Below, in pieces: positions 22,505 through 32,764 of a DNA stretch of 64,000 nucleotides. Within the stretch, counting starts at the first letter, position 1, and each line of letters begins with the position of its first letter. The notes under the pieces are model-generated. The model had not been told where the DNA came from, made no database searches, and saw nothing but the letters and a program-made list of their open reading frames with translations. Both the position numbers and the translations under genes were made by a program. Source of the stretch: Evernia prunastri (Eukaryota > Ascomycota > Lecanoromycetes > Lecanorales > Parmeliaceae); contig NKYR01000007.1 of NCBI GenBank assembly GCA_003184365.1, positions 124,001-188,000 of the forward strand, in the 5' to 3' direction.

Positions 22505-24035
22505 ATGGCACTCTCTTATCCCGAGGGCGAATGTTTCTTCCAACGGAGTGCTCTGAGCTCGGATGACTATCATGCCGACAACGTCAAAGACTTCTACAGT
22601 AACATGTTGATCGAATTCGTTTGAAATCAAGAATCCTATCATGGTTGGGAAGATGCAAGAGGAACCGGGCCTATGCTGCAGATAGGTATGACGCCGGTAA
22701 CCAGTAAACGCGGAGCAGGAAGACAGTATCCACGATCCGATTACGAATTCATGCCGACCGTGACGGAAACTAAATATGGTGCCTGGACCGACCTTCCCTT
22801 TTCGTACGGACCTGAGCCCGAAGATATCAAGCGACGAGGTGCCCATAATCTGTGTGTCAATTACAACAGGTTCAAATCAAGAGAGAATGGCGCCACCGCA
22901 GAGGTGAGCCCTTCATATTATCGGCTGCCTTCTCCACGGGTGTTGACATACATCAGTCTTGGTTCATGCAGATACCCATGCCGACCAAGGAAGAGAAATG
23001 TGTTTGGATTGATGTCTGTCCTCCTCTTCCACAGTACTTATGAAGGCTTTTCTGACGAGGTTAGTTGCTGGGATACATTCGCGCCATATATATTCCCATT
23101 GCGCATCAGACCAGTAAACAGTACCCAGATTTGTGTACCTTCATCCAGATAAACTTCGCGGCAAAAGGAAGGGTAGACATTTGGAGAACGTAAGCCACTT
23201 TCCTGATTAATTGTTCCCGCTTCGGTACCGGAATGACGAGACATAATGGTGGAGCTAATCGCTCATTCCAACATTGGGACCGACGCATGCCTCCTCGTTT
23301 TGCCTCAAAGAAGCAGCGCTGACCCATAAATGTATTAGCGAAGGTATGTTCTTGGGACATGTCTGCGACAAGACTTTTGGCCTTGGGGTGTATGAAAACC
23401 ACACGCTGGGACTCGATGTCTATGGTCTCCTCCAGCTACTGTGCCTTCCCCGACAGCTCCGGGGCACGAACCCCTATGCGGCTAAATTAATCCACCTTAC
23501 AAACAAGGATCGTATCAAGACCGTCGACCTGTCGCAGGACCTTGTGCGAAAAGATGAAAATGATTTCGATTGGGCTAAGCTCGCAGGCGCCAATCTCGGT
23601 CTGGAGCTCCAGTGGATGCCTCACCAGAATAGCGACTGGTTTACGGAGTACGTCAAGAACGTTATCAACTTCGCCCTCGGGTTCGTCCCCGGAGTCGGTT
23701 TCCTTCTCCAGATCGCATTCTCGTTGGGCTGGGCCGGGCTGACGGATCCGGACACCTTCTACGAGACCCTGAAGTCCCAGATCCCGGCCGCGCTTCTGAC
23801 GGACGGGATAATCAGCGAACTGAAAAATGATGCTGACGCGATAAAGAAACACTTGCCACCAGGTTGGGACCAAGTTGGCAAGGCCATGCAGATTCAGCCC
23901 GACCTGATCAAGGATGACATAGGCACTGATGAGAAAGGGAGCTTGGATGGGGTAGGCAAGGATCCGGTGATTGCGAAGACGGGCAGAATCATGGGGAAAA
24001 GCGCTGGTGTTCCCACTCCAGCTGCGACTGAATGA
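22505..24035 (+). CDS. Unassigned five-exon gene, ~389-aa protein with one central hydrophobic segment
   Basis: Proposed exons: 22505-22618, 22682-22903, 22972-23033, 23115-23189, 23339-24035. All junctions keep frame and have GT..AG ends, although the first donor (GTTTGA) is weak. The N-terminal half reads YPEGECFFQRSALSSDDYHAD, then TETKYGAWTDLPFSYGPEPED, CVWIDVCPPLP, YPDLCTFIQINFAAKGRVDIW and GLDVYGLLQLLCLPRQLRG. The C-terminal half is charged and helical around one 25-30-residue hydrophobic stretch (about residues 265-293, containing FALGFVPGVGFLLQIAFSLG), then LTDPDTFYETLKSQIPAALL and a low-complexity acidic end. No signal peptide was seen. I recognise no domain. It sits in the only clearly non-conserved block of the left half, beside a tandem duplication. 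If the GTTTGA intron is wrong, translation could start at 22687 or 22753. Confidence 0.6.
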
Positions 24036-25014
24036 TTGGTAGGAGCAAGGATGGACATGGCAATTTCAACATTGTTGTGCTACCAGGTTTTGGGCATGTC
24101 AGCTTCAACATGCTGAAGTAGACTCGAGCTATGCCATTGAGACCGGGTGATGGGGCACGGTTGGTCGAGACAGTCATGGGGGTATATTTCATGGGTGATG
24201 TGATGATAGTGTTTTTTTTTTTGGGAGGACAGAGTTTGAATAGCCGATGAATTAATCTGAAGATACACATAACGGCAAAATCATAAAAGTACCCAACTAT
24301 GAAAGAAAGTCTTAATGACACCACGTCAGTTTTTGTGAAATTATCTGGATTACTATGGTATCCTTCAAATATGCCACGTAAATATACTGAAACAAATGTT
24401 GATATTTTTAGCATGGGTTTTGTATACCTGACAGCCCCCGGGAAACGGCAATCTTGGTCGGTCTTTCCTAAGTTTGTCAAGACGTTAACGCAGCCAATAC
24501 TCAATGATACTCAATTCCGGTAGAAAATCAGCTTTCAAAATGCAATGTCTAAAGAAGAGTAGGATTCTCAGTACAGATTTGTCTTAAAATGTGCACGATG
24601 TGATTGATGATTTGAAAGGTGCCAGCCGTGTTTTGAAACAGCCAAATTTAACCAACACCGTTCGGTTCCTGCCAAGAGACATGACGTAACAAACGCTAGG
24701 ATCTTTGTAAACTAAGGTACCTAAATACCATTAGTCTCAATGAGCTAACCCCCAGGTTTCTGAGCTCGGACCAAGTTCGATCTGATGCTCTTCAGCTCAA
24801 TCATCTTCCTGTACCCCTTTCCTATCCCTCACATCAGAGGCCTGCTCTCATAACCAAAGTGAGTTCGTCATGCGCCTCATGTCTACTCCAATGCATGAAG
24901 AAGCTTGGGCTCGGCAGTACTGACTGTTTAGTATCAAAACAGCGCGACTCCCTTCTAATCCATCAATTGCGCTCATCCAAAGCTCGCGTCGTCGGATCTA
25001 ACTTCATTACCAAC
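24036..25014. other. AT-rich intergenic segment
   Basis: About 980 bp, with a run of eleven T at about 24211, several TATACC/TAAGGTACC-type words near 24712 and no convincing exon. A 74-codon frame at 24299-24523 has AT-driven composition and no family motif. The last ~150 bp contain the 5' UTR of the next gene. Confidence 0.5.
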
Positions 25015-26524
25015 ATGGCTAGCACTAGGCGATCCACACGACAAGCCGCGGCGAAGTCCAACTCGAGTGAAAGCCCATCCCAGAGCAAGCCCGCAGCTGC
25101 CGCAGGGACCAAGCGCAAAGCGGAATCCGAGGCCCCTGCGAAAGGCAAACGCGGAAATAAGGGCGCCAAGAAGGAGCAGACGACCATTGAGGCGTCAATG
25201 CCCACTGACGACAAGGATGGTGATTCAAAGGAGGATGTGGAGATGAAGGATGAACAGGGAGCCGAGCCAGCGGAGGCGAGCGGCGGCGCCAAGACAGGCG
25301 CTGATGAGGTTGCGCAGAGGGAGGAGGAAGTGCGGGATCAGGAGCCCATGGATGATGATGAGGAGAAGAAGGAGGAGAAGGAGGAGCCTTCTGCTGAAGG
25401 GAAAGTCCCTGAGACCAATGGCGCGACAAAAGACAATGGAGAAGAAGAGCCGAAGAAGAATGGCTTTGACGCTCTCATGGATCACACTGAAAAAGACGAG
25501 GACAAGAATGTTACCGAAGAGGGCACTGGAAGTAAAGTGCCAGAAGACCAAAACGCGGTTGAGGACTCCTCAAAGCGTGAAGAAGCCACGCCATCAAACA
25601 TTCTCGAGAAAGGAATCATTTACTTCTTCTTTCGAGGCCGCGTTGGCATCAACGAGCCCAACGACGTCAACGACATCGCAAAAAGCTACATCGTCCTGCG
25701 CCCTCTGCCCCAGGGAGCGAAGCTCGGCGATGGTCCAATTGGCGATGCTGGAAACAATCGCATGCTGGCGCTGCCAAAGAAAGTTCTTCCTGTTAGCCCG
25801 AAGGATAGATTCATGACCTTCGTCGAAAAGGCGAACATCAGCATGGACGACATCAAGACCCAGCTGTCATCTTCTGACTACACCACCAAAACGGCCGGCG
25901 CCCGTCACACCCCTGCTGCAGCTCCAATTGGCGAAGGTGTTTATGCTATCACCCAGACCGGTCGCGAAACGCACTTAGCCTACATTTTGACCATCCCTTC
26001 CGAGCTTGGCGAAGTGCAGCAAGGGGTGGGACTCAGACAGCGTGGTAGCTATATCACCAGCGCGAAGAACCCTCAGTCTTCTGCCCCAGCAAATGCCAGC
26101 TTGCCACAGGGGGCCGAATATCCTCAAGAGTAGGTCCTGCGCAGCTTGTTGCTGAAAAACCATCTACTAAATTCTTGCAGAATCCTTGACGAATTTCACG
26201 GCCGAGGCTGGATGCCACTCCAGCCCAGACTTCTCAATTACGAAAACACGCAATTTCTGCTCATTGGGCACAACGACGACGCTTTAGAGAAAGCAGCCAA
26301 ACCTCAAGATGGGGAGGAGCAGAAGCCAGAAAAGGAGACGCCACTGGAGGAAATGGAGACTTTGGAGCACGAGGATGAGATTCGCGTTGAGCATCTGAAG
26401 GGTGAGTGGAAAGTATGTTTTTTAGAGACGTGCAGCAAGCTAAACGTACGAAGGTGATGATTCTGTCTTCGCAGATTTGGGACTCAGTGTAAAGGAGTAC
26501 CCCAAACTCCAGACAACGTGGTAA
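25015..26524 (+). CDS. Conserved acidic nuclear-type fungal protein (often auto-labelled BTB transcription factor)
   Basis: Three exons, with introns after EYPQE (donor GTAGGT) and after EHLKG (donor GTGAGT). About 455 aa. Residues 1-195 are low-complexity K/E/D/A-rich, starting MASTRRSTRQAAAK (basic, NLS-like). The conserved core follows: NILEKGIIYFFFRGRVG, SYIVLRPLPQGAKLGDGPIGD, RMLALPKKVLPVSPKDRFMTFVEKA, GVYAITQTGRETHLAYILT, then ILDEFHGRGWMPLQP..YENTQFLLIG and the C-terminus FADLGLSVKEYPKLQTTW. From family knowledge, orthologues across Pezizomycotina are often labelled BTB-domain transcription factor, but I see no BTB fold signature. Function unknown; a chromatin or nuclear role is inference from composition. 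ATG at 25015 was chosen over an in-frame GTG upstream. Confidence 0.8.
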
Positions 26525-26862
26525 TGATACTGGTGAGGGTTGTTTAAAGGCGGCAGGATCTGTGAATGGCTTCTTCAAGGAGTACATGCGGCGGCAAAAG
26601 TATCAAGCGAAAGCATGGAAAAGTGTTGTACATAAATCCGTGCTGCAACGTCGGTCTGGAGATAGCAAAGAGAAGCAACGCAACCCAAAGCAAAACAAGA
26701 GCCAAATTTAATTGATTAACATGAAAGAAAAAAAGTGGCTAGCGATGCCCACCAGCCAGTTGGCGCTAATGGCTTAGCGCTGGCCCTGCCTTGAGAATGT
26801 GCGCTCTCCGCCAATTGAGACGAATTGCTCACCATCATGTGATTGGGACTTTGTTCGAAAGG
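26525..26862. other. Intergenic
   Basis: 338 bp containing the 3' UTR of the acidic protein gene and the promoter of the DUF1917 gene. Nothing else seen. Confidence 0.45.
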
Positions 26863-27892
26863 ATGCCTGCAATGGGGGATGATAGCGAGGAGGATCTAGG
26901 CGATGAGTACCTCTCGGACGATTCGAGCTTCTATGGTCCGTTCCTTCACACCGCTCAAGACCTCGATCGAGCCTTCCATTAAGACGAAACTAGGGGACGA
27001 ACACCTCCGCACCGAGTTCGAAGACCGTGCGGCAACCTTTGATCCCTCGCACTACTGGTCTACTCACGCCCGCCAACTCTCCGTCATCGCCGCCGCCGCA
27101 GTGGCCAAAGCCGCTTCCAACTCTGCCCTCGCGCCGAAGAAACCCTACAACATGTACGAGGGCGATGCGGCCGCCCGACAGCTATCCGAGACCGTCGCAT
27201 CCTTCCTGTCGCGCCTGCCTCCCCTGACCAGCCGTGTTGAGCAGTGCGGCCCCTGGATTTACATCGCGAACCCACACTCGGAATACCGGCCTACGGACGA
27301 AGACCGAGCGGGCTTCACGGCCAGGGGCCGGGAGATCCTCCGAGACTTCGACGACGCCAGGTCCGGCATCGAAGCCTCCATGGCCGGCAAAGCGAAGAGC
27401 GCCATCGGCCGGAAACTGACACCCCTGCGCAAGCAAACCGAAACGGACATTTACGCCGCCGCCCGGGAAAAGGGGTGCACGACGGGGAAATGGCTGCTCT
27501 TCCCCGCGGCGGACGACGTCAACCGGTGGTGGTCCCTCGTCGCTGCGGCGACGGCGGCCGGGGAGCTGGGCCACGCGGCCAAGGTCGGGACGGACGACGG
27601 GTCCGGGGGCGCGGCGGCGGCGGCGTCGAGGCTGATCTGCGTCTACACGGAGGACATGTCGGACAAAGGGGACGTGAGGAGGGTGCTGGAGCGGTTGGAC
27701 GCGCTGGGGCTGGTGCAGGGGGTGGGGCCGATGGGCGAGGAGAGGGGGATCTACTACAAGGCGGACGCGTTGACGTACCTGGGGATCGAGAGCAAGAACG
27801 AGTGGGGGCTGAAGGCGAGTCTGTTCTTTTCGAAGGATGTGCTGGCCGAGGGGAAGGGGAAGGGGAAGGGGAAGGGGAAGGGAAAGGTTTGA
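26863..27892 (+). CDS. DUF1917 (eIF4E-like fold, UPF0696) protein
   Basis: The large frame covers most of the protein. An added first exon (ATG 26863: MPAMGDDSEEDLGDEYLSDD..) spliced through a 58-nt intron (GTCCGT..ACTAG) restores SDDSSFYGDEHLRTEF, the usual N-terminal motif of this family. Downstream are ATFDPSHYWSTHARQL, PYNMYEGD, VEQCGPWIYIANPHSEYR, IGRKLTPLRKQTETDIYAAARE, GCTTGKWLLFPAADDVNRWWSLVAAAT and SRLICVYTEDMSDKGDVRRVLERL. These are the DUF1917 core, whose fold resembles eIF4E; biological role is unknown. The C-terminus is a repetitive GKGKGK tail encoded by an AAGGGG microsatellite at about 27853-27887. Third positions are heavily G/C. A single-exon model starting at ATG 26903 is the alternative. 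Confidence 0.82.
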
Positions 27893-28275
27893 GGAAGATG
27901 GGAAGAGGCGGGGTGAAGGTGGTGCGGTGTGGATTGCTCTGGTCATGGCTTTTTGTGAAAGCGTTTGAGCGTCGTTGCTGAAGTTGCGGATACCCCATTT
28001 ACAGCATGTTGCTCTTGTACTGTCCAATTGGGACGTCTGTTCCCTATAGTTCGCATTCATGATCCTTGTGATTGTTATGCAACACTTGTACTCGCTCCTA
28101 TAAGGCATTGCAGTGAAAACGGCTCTGCTTGGAGAGGAGAGAGCAGACACAAAGCGCATTTGACTGACACGTGTCTCTTCGAATACTTCCTCTCACAGCT
28201 GTACGAACAAGGCTCTGGTTCTCACTGGGCGTCCAGTGTCATATTTTATATTGAACGCTTCTAATGCCTCGCCAT
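27893..28275. other. Intergenic, between convergent DUF1917 gene and RPN12
   Basis: 383 bp of 3' flanking DNA with no gene-like signal. Confidence 0.5.
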
Positions 28276-29174
28276 CTAAACAATAGTCTCCAGCTCCCTC
28301 GCGTAACCGATCGTATTCTCAATGACCTGCCCGCTGGCGACCAAGATCTCCCTCTCGCTCCGCACGCCCTCCCCCTGCTGCAGCGGGAAGTAGATCCGGC
28401 CATCCTTGACCACCCACCCCCTGCCCCGCGCAAACTCCACCACGCCGCCTTCGCTCTCGAGGAAGAGCAGGTTCTTCGCGTTGGCGATGGGCAGCGACGG
28501 GTACGCCTTCTCCGAGCACGACGCGATCTCCGAGCGGATAGTGCCGACGAGGACCTGAGAGACAAACATGTGTGTGTCAGCAAACAGCATTTTCCGACCG
28601 AAAAGCGGTCCGGCCCTACCTCGCTGAACACGCCGAATTCCTCCCCCGGCACCCCTTCCCGTTTCGTGGCGCCCCACACGCGGTCGTAACTCCCCTCCAT
28701 CAGCCACCGCTCCAGCTTGACCGGGTACCCGATGTACCTGTCCGCCTCGAGCCCGGCCCCGGCCCCGGCGCTCCCTCCCTTCTCCACCTCCAGCCCCTCC
28801 AGCACGGTGTGGAAGCCCGCGTAGTCGCCTTTCGTCAGCAGGAGCAAGAGGTACAGCCCCGTGACTTTGCTCCGCTGGCCGTCGCCGGCGGGCGCGAAGG
28901 AGGACGGCGGGAGCTCGTAGAAGGGCAGGAGCTGCTGGAAGTAGCGCGTGAAGGCGTCCGGGTCCTGCAGGCGGATGGAGAGTAAGGCGCCCGTCTCGAG
29001 CGTGGTGCGGGCGAGCCAGAGGAGCTGCGGGGAGGTGGCGGGTGTGGGCAGGAGGGCGTTGAGGGCCAGGAGCTGTCGTTTGGCGGATGAGAGGAGGGAG
29101 GCGATCTTCTGCGCGGACGGAGGAGGTGTGGATTTGAGTTGGGTGAGAGTGGTGTTTAGCTCGGTGTTAGACAT
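28276..29174 (-). CDS. RPN12: 26S proteasome lid subunit Rpn12 (PSMD8)
   Basis: Two exons, with one intron of about 65 nt between FGVFSE and VLVGTIRSE (GTAGGG..CTCAG). ATG at 29174 gives MSNTELNTTLTQLK. About 275 aa. Landmarks: ALLPTPATSPQLLWLARTTLETGALLSIR, DPDAFTRYFQQLLPFYELPPSS, KVTGLYLLLLLTKGDYAGFHTVLE, YIGYPVKLERWLMEGSYDRVWGATKRE, then the CSN8/PSMD8 winged-helix C-terminus with AYPSLPIANAKNLLFLESEGGVVEF. Rpn12 completes lid assembly and joins it to the base. The coding strand is GC-rich at third positions like its convergent neighbour. RPN3, another lid subunit, lies 29 kb away. Confidence 0.93.
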
Positions 29175-29839
29175 GTTGGGCAATGCCGGAGCAGCTTGCT
29201 TTGAGGGTGGGAAGCGACTTTGGCTGTGTTTTGGCAAAACCTGAGGCTCTGTCCGAGGCCGTTGAGAGAATTGAGCGTAGCGCGATAATCGCCGGTCGAA
29301 AGCCGGCCCGAAGCGCGGCGGACTCTACAAATTTTTATGTTGAATCTTGACTTTAAAGTAGGTATAATCTCAATCAATATCACACACAACTCTACTTTGT
29401 CTTATACCGGTAGACTTCTTCACATACGAATAAGCCAGCCTAAAAAATCCTTATAAAAGAGATTTAGCAGGCATACGTGCCGCACGTGCGGTACAATGGA
29501 CCTGGCCAATTGGAGCGCGTGCACAAATCTAATGGCGCTGAGTATGGGCGTGTGGAGCGGTAAAGGCCGGTGATTAGGTGGTGGTCGAGGATCTGAGCTG
29601 AGCCGGAAGCGAAGAGTCAAAGGCCAGGGCCATTTGGCCCTCACAAAGCCGTGAAGAAAGCATTCGAAAGATATCAGAAGCCGAAGAACCTGTATGAGTC
29701 TGAGGAGATGATGAGAGACCACGCCGTAGCCCAGGAATGGGGCCTCGGCATTATCCATCAATTCCCATAAATCTGTACTGCCATACACATGCATCTATCT
29801 CGTCTTCCCCTTCCCATCTCTTTCCTTCTCTAGTCCACA
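29175..29839. other. Upstream region between RPN12 and a truncated reductase gene
   Basis: About 665 bp. Contains the perfect 12-bp palindrome CCGCACGTGCGG (29480-29491) with a central CACGTG, and a small hairpin CCGGTCGAAAGCCGG near 29291. No coding frame supported. Confidence 0.45.
29480..29491. promoter_or_regulatory. Perfect palindrome with E-box core CACGTG
   Basis: CCGCACGTGCGG is self-complementary over 12 bp. CACGTG is the standard bHLH (Cbf1/Pho4-type) core. It lies about 306 bp upstream of the RPN12 start and 350 bp upstream of the truncated reductase. Its use as a binding site is inference. Confidence 0.35.
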
Positions 29840-30127
29840 ATGGCACCCACTATCGTCTTAATAACCGGCGCCAACCGAGGCATCGGCAATGGCCTGCTCG
29901 CGCTCTACCTTGTCAAGCCGCACCATACCGTCATCGCCGCCAACCGTGATCCCAATCATGCGACATCTCAAGAGCTCCATGCCTTACCCAAAGCCGGAGG
30001 CACCTCCCTTCTGCTCATCAAGATCGATTCGACTCTGCCCACGGACGCTGTCAATGCCCTAATTCAGGAAGCGCCTCTCAGCTCTATACGCTTAGCATAT
30101 ACTATAAGTAGCAGTACTCCTCCATAG
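29840..30127 (+). pseudogene. Truncated short-chain dehydrogenase/reductase (NorA-like ketoreductase remnant)
   Basis: From a good ATG the frame reads MAPTIVLITGANRGIGNGLLALY, an intact Rossmann TGxxxGIG cofactor site, then TVIAANRDPNHATSQELHALPKAGG and LLLIKIDSTLPTDAVNALIQE. That is the first ~80 residues of the fungal NorA-like ketoreductase group, usually ~250 aa. After PLSSI it runs into unrelated residues and stops at 95 aa. The expected NAG motif, the YxxxK catalytic pair and the C-terminal half are absent downstream. I therefore call it a 3'-truncated remnant. On the opposite strand at about 30195-30250 a frame containing INNAGL is weakly SDR-like and could be a rearranged fragment. 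Enzyme activity is not expected. Confidence 0.6.
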
Positions 30128-30326
30128 GATAACAAACCAGCCGTCATCAATATTCCAACATGTTTTAGCCTTCCTCTCTATCAGACATGTTCGCTTATCT
30201 GCCTAGTGTCTTCCATGCGTAGTCCAGCATTGTTGATCATGATTGCATTCATGTAGCTAGGTAATCCTTGTCCCCATCAGGCATCTTGTGGCTGATGGCC
30301 CCATAGCTAGATTCACCTTGCATTCT

Positions 30327-32245
30327 CTATCCCCATTGCTGTGCCCCGCTGAGAGTTAGTCTCTCCCTCCAGCTGTTATTTAGCGATGAGCTGATCTCAC
30401 ACCTCAAAGTGCGGGGTGAAGAGGATGGTGCCTCGGAAACAGCATGTGTTCCAGCGTTCATCTCCACAGGCGCAACTCTATCCTCAACAGCTACATTACT
30501 CACTTCCAGCTCCACACTAACCCTACTTCCTACAAGCTCTGTGCCGTTGCCGCTGCCGGCCATCTCAACCCTAGAGCAACTGTCCGCTTCTGCTGGTGAT
30601 ATCCATGGTACTTCCAGCTCTGCCAACGGGTCTTTTCCCGAGCCTTCCATCTCGGGTTTCGCAAAGGGGTCGAGGGTCTCTTCGATCTTGGGATCCTTTG
30701 ACTCTTCTTCGTTCCTACGTCGGCGTCTGCGAATGAAGTAGACAGCTGCCGCTACAGCTGCTATGATAAGAATGAACAAGGCACCAGCTACACCAATGCC
30801 AATGATCGTGCCAGTGGGTATCTTGAGGCTTCTTGTTGCTTTTCCGTTACCTGTGGAAGTGCTGTTGACCGCGGAAGATGTGACCTTGGAAGATATGGGG
30901 ACAATTTGCGGCATAGTATCGCCATACCAGTCATTTTGAGAAATAGAGAAATTCAATCGCTCGTAGTCGACGATCAGGTATCTGAATGTGTAAGCTTATA
31001 TACTGTATTAATCTGAGGTTTTGCGTACGATTCTTGCAGAAAGGTTCGTCCTAGAGTATATTGAGTCTCGTTCTCGGCTCGACGAAGCGGAAAATATCTC
31101 TGCTTTACGTCGACGAATGGAGGCCCAAGCTCAAGGTCGAAGCTGGCGTACGGGAGAGTAATGTTCACGGTGGTAGTCTCTCCCTCGACATCACTTAAAA
31201 GAAAAGAGACACTAAAGTCCTGTTTCTGCAATTCAGAGTGCACAATATCATTGACAAGGTATCTGTTCATTGTCGAATTGTAAGTAAGGCGGAAAGCGGC
31301 TTCGAAGTCGGAGCAAACCTTCTCAGGCAGCCAGATCTCTGGTACTGTAGCGTCAATAAAGGTCAGAATCGGATTCGAGGACACCGTCGTGCTTTTCCCG
31401 GTAGCATCGCTGTATGAGATCGACTGCATGAGTACGACCAAGTCGCGTGATATGTCCTCGGCCATAGTGAACGATAGTGGATTCGTTAAAGCTCGTGAAG
31501 TATCGAACCCTCCCAAAGTCAGTGTCCGAGGGTATTATTTCCTGCTGCTGCTTAGCTTGGAGTGGAGTAGCAATGACTCTGAATGCTTTACGGTATTGCG
31601 CTCCAGCTGAATATGCATATGACAAGCTTGGGATGTTGCCTGACGTCTTCATTGACTCAAGAAAGCTGACATGCCCGTCTACAAAGCTTGAAAAATTGGT
31701 GCGATGATTGTTGACGCCCAAATATCCTAGGTAGAAGTCTTTGGTAGCAATTGCAGCGATAGTCTGGGAGTCAAATCTGACAGCGCCAGAGCCTGCAGGG
31801 CCTAGCCCCATGGCATCAAATCCGTAATCTCCGGTGTCATATTCGCCGGAATATCCGCCAAGGTTATCTTCTATGCCGAATCCATAGATTCCCTTATCTT
31901 GCCAAGTTGTGGATGCATTCGTACTGAAAAGGCCACCTCGGGTTTGCGCACAGTCTGGAGGGTCGGTCGCTAAACATCCACCTTGAGTTCTATTGGCAGA
32001 GATGACCAATGTTTCTCCGAGACTGAAAGAGACAAGAACTCGCACAGGCTGCGGTGGAGTGCCAACGTGGATGTTGAATGTAGACCATGGGCCATCATTA
32101 CCGTCACTAAGGTGTGGAAACATATATGAGCGTGACTCTGTGCTTCTATTGGTACGAGGAAAATGCAAGAAAGCAGCACTTACAATCTACCGCTCGGTGA
32201 GACGATTACAGGCGCAGCTTCGGTGTTTTCTCTTGTGGTTGCCAT
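30327..32245 (-). CDS. Membrane-anchored aspartyl-protease-fold protein, catalytic site degenerate
   Basis: A short first exon from ATG 32245 (MATTRENTEAAPVIVSPSGR) splices to FDGNDGPWSTFNIHVGTPPQPVRVLVSF, the start of a pepsin-like A1 fold. Where pepsins have DTGS this protein reads FSLGETLVIS, so the first catalytic Asp is missing. The second site reads FIDATVPEIWLP and keeps an Asp but not DTGT. The fold continues through TLGRTFLQESYLIVDYERLNFSIS. Then come a Ser/Thr linker, a membrane segment (GTIIGIGVAGALFILIIAAVAAAVYFI), a RRRRRR stop-transfer and a ~130-residue cytosolic tail. From family knowledge, fungi have many such inactive homologues, and some may act in wall sensing. Between ~31560 and ~31500 the frame shifts without a clean intron (see findings). 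No signal peptide was found at this start, so an upstream exon is possible. Confidence 0.72.
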
Positions 32246-32738
32246 CCCAATCCTCGATGCCAACACTGTATAAGGGTGGAAAGCAACGTACTCAGCAACG
32301 TAGCGTCGACAATTTCAACGCATCTTCAACGAACAACCCAACGGAATCTTTGAAGGGTAGAGAGGGATGATTTGAATATGTTCAGGACCAGAAGGATCAC
32401 TAAGGTATGTTTGGTTGCCAAAAGGACAACATATCATGAAAGCCTGGAGGCTCCATATTTTAATTGGCTACTGACTCCGTCCGTTGAAACGCGCAATTCT
32501 TATCCCAAGGAAAGGTCAAGAAAGTGATCGAGTCTTCACCTAACTGGACACGAGCTGAGAGCAGAATAGGTACCTTACAGAGCAAACGATGAAAGCTTCA
32601 ATAAGGTAACGTATCTGCGGATACCTTAGGGGTAGTCCCGAGGCTCCGTCCCCCTCCTCCCGCAGGCTAGACTCCAGCCTTTATCAAATATGGGTAAACC
32701 CCGCACCACCTCACTCGTTGTCACCTATTAATGCAATA

Positions 32739-32750
32739 CCCTAACCCTAA
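32739..32750. repeat. Two telomere-like units (CCCTAA)2
   Basis: CCCTAACCCTAA matches the complement of the fungal telomere unit TTAGGG. Two units are too few to be a telomere; it may be chance or an old repair scar. Confidence 0.35.
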
Positions 32751-32764
32751 ATATCCGCATCGCA

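Noticed and set aside
27182..28159. 325-codon minus-strand frame over the DUF1917 gene
   Set aside because: Arg/Val/Gly-rich shadow of a GC3-rich gene whose sense product matches a known family.
32739..32750. CCCTAACCCTAA as a sign of a chromosome end
   Set aside because: Only two units and flanked by normal sequence on both sides; not a telomere.
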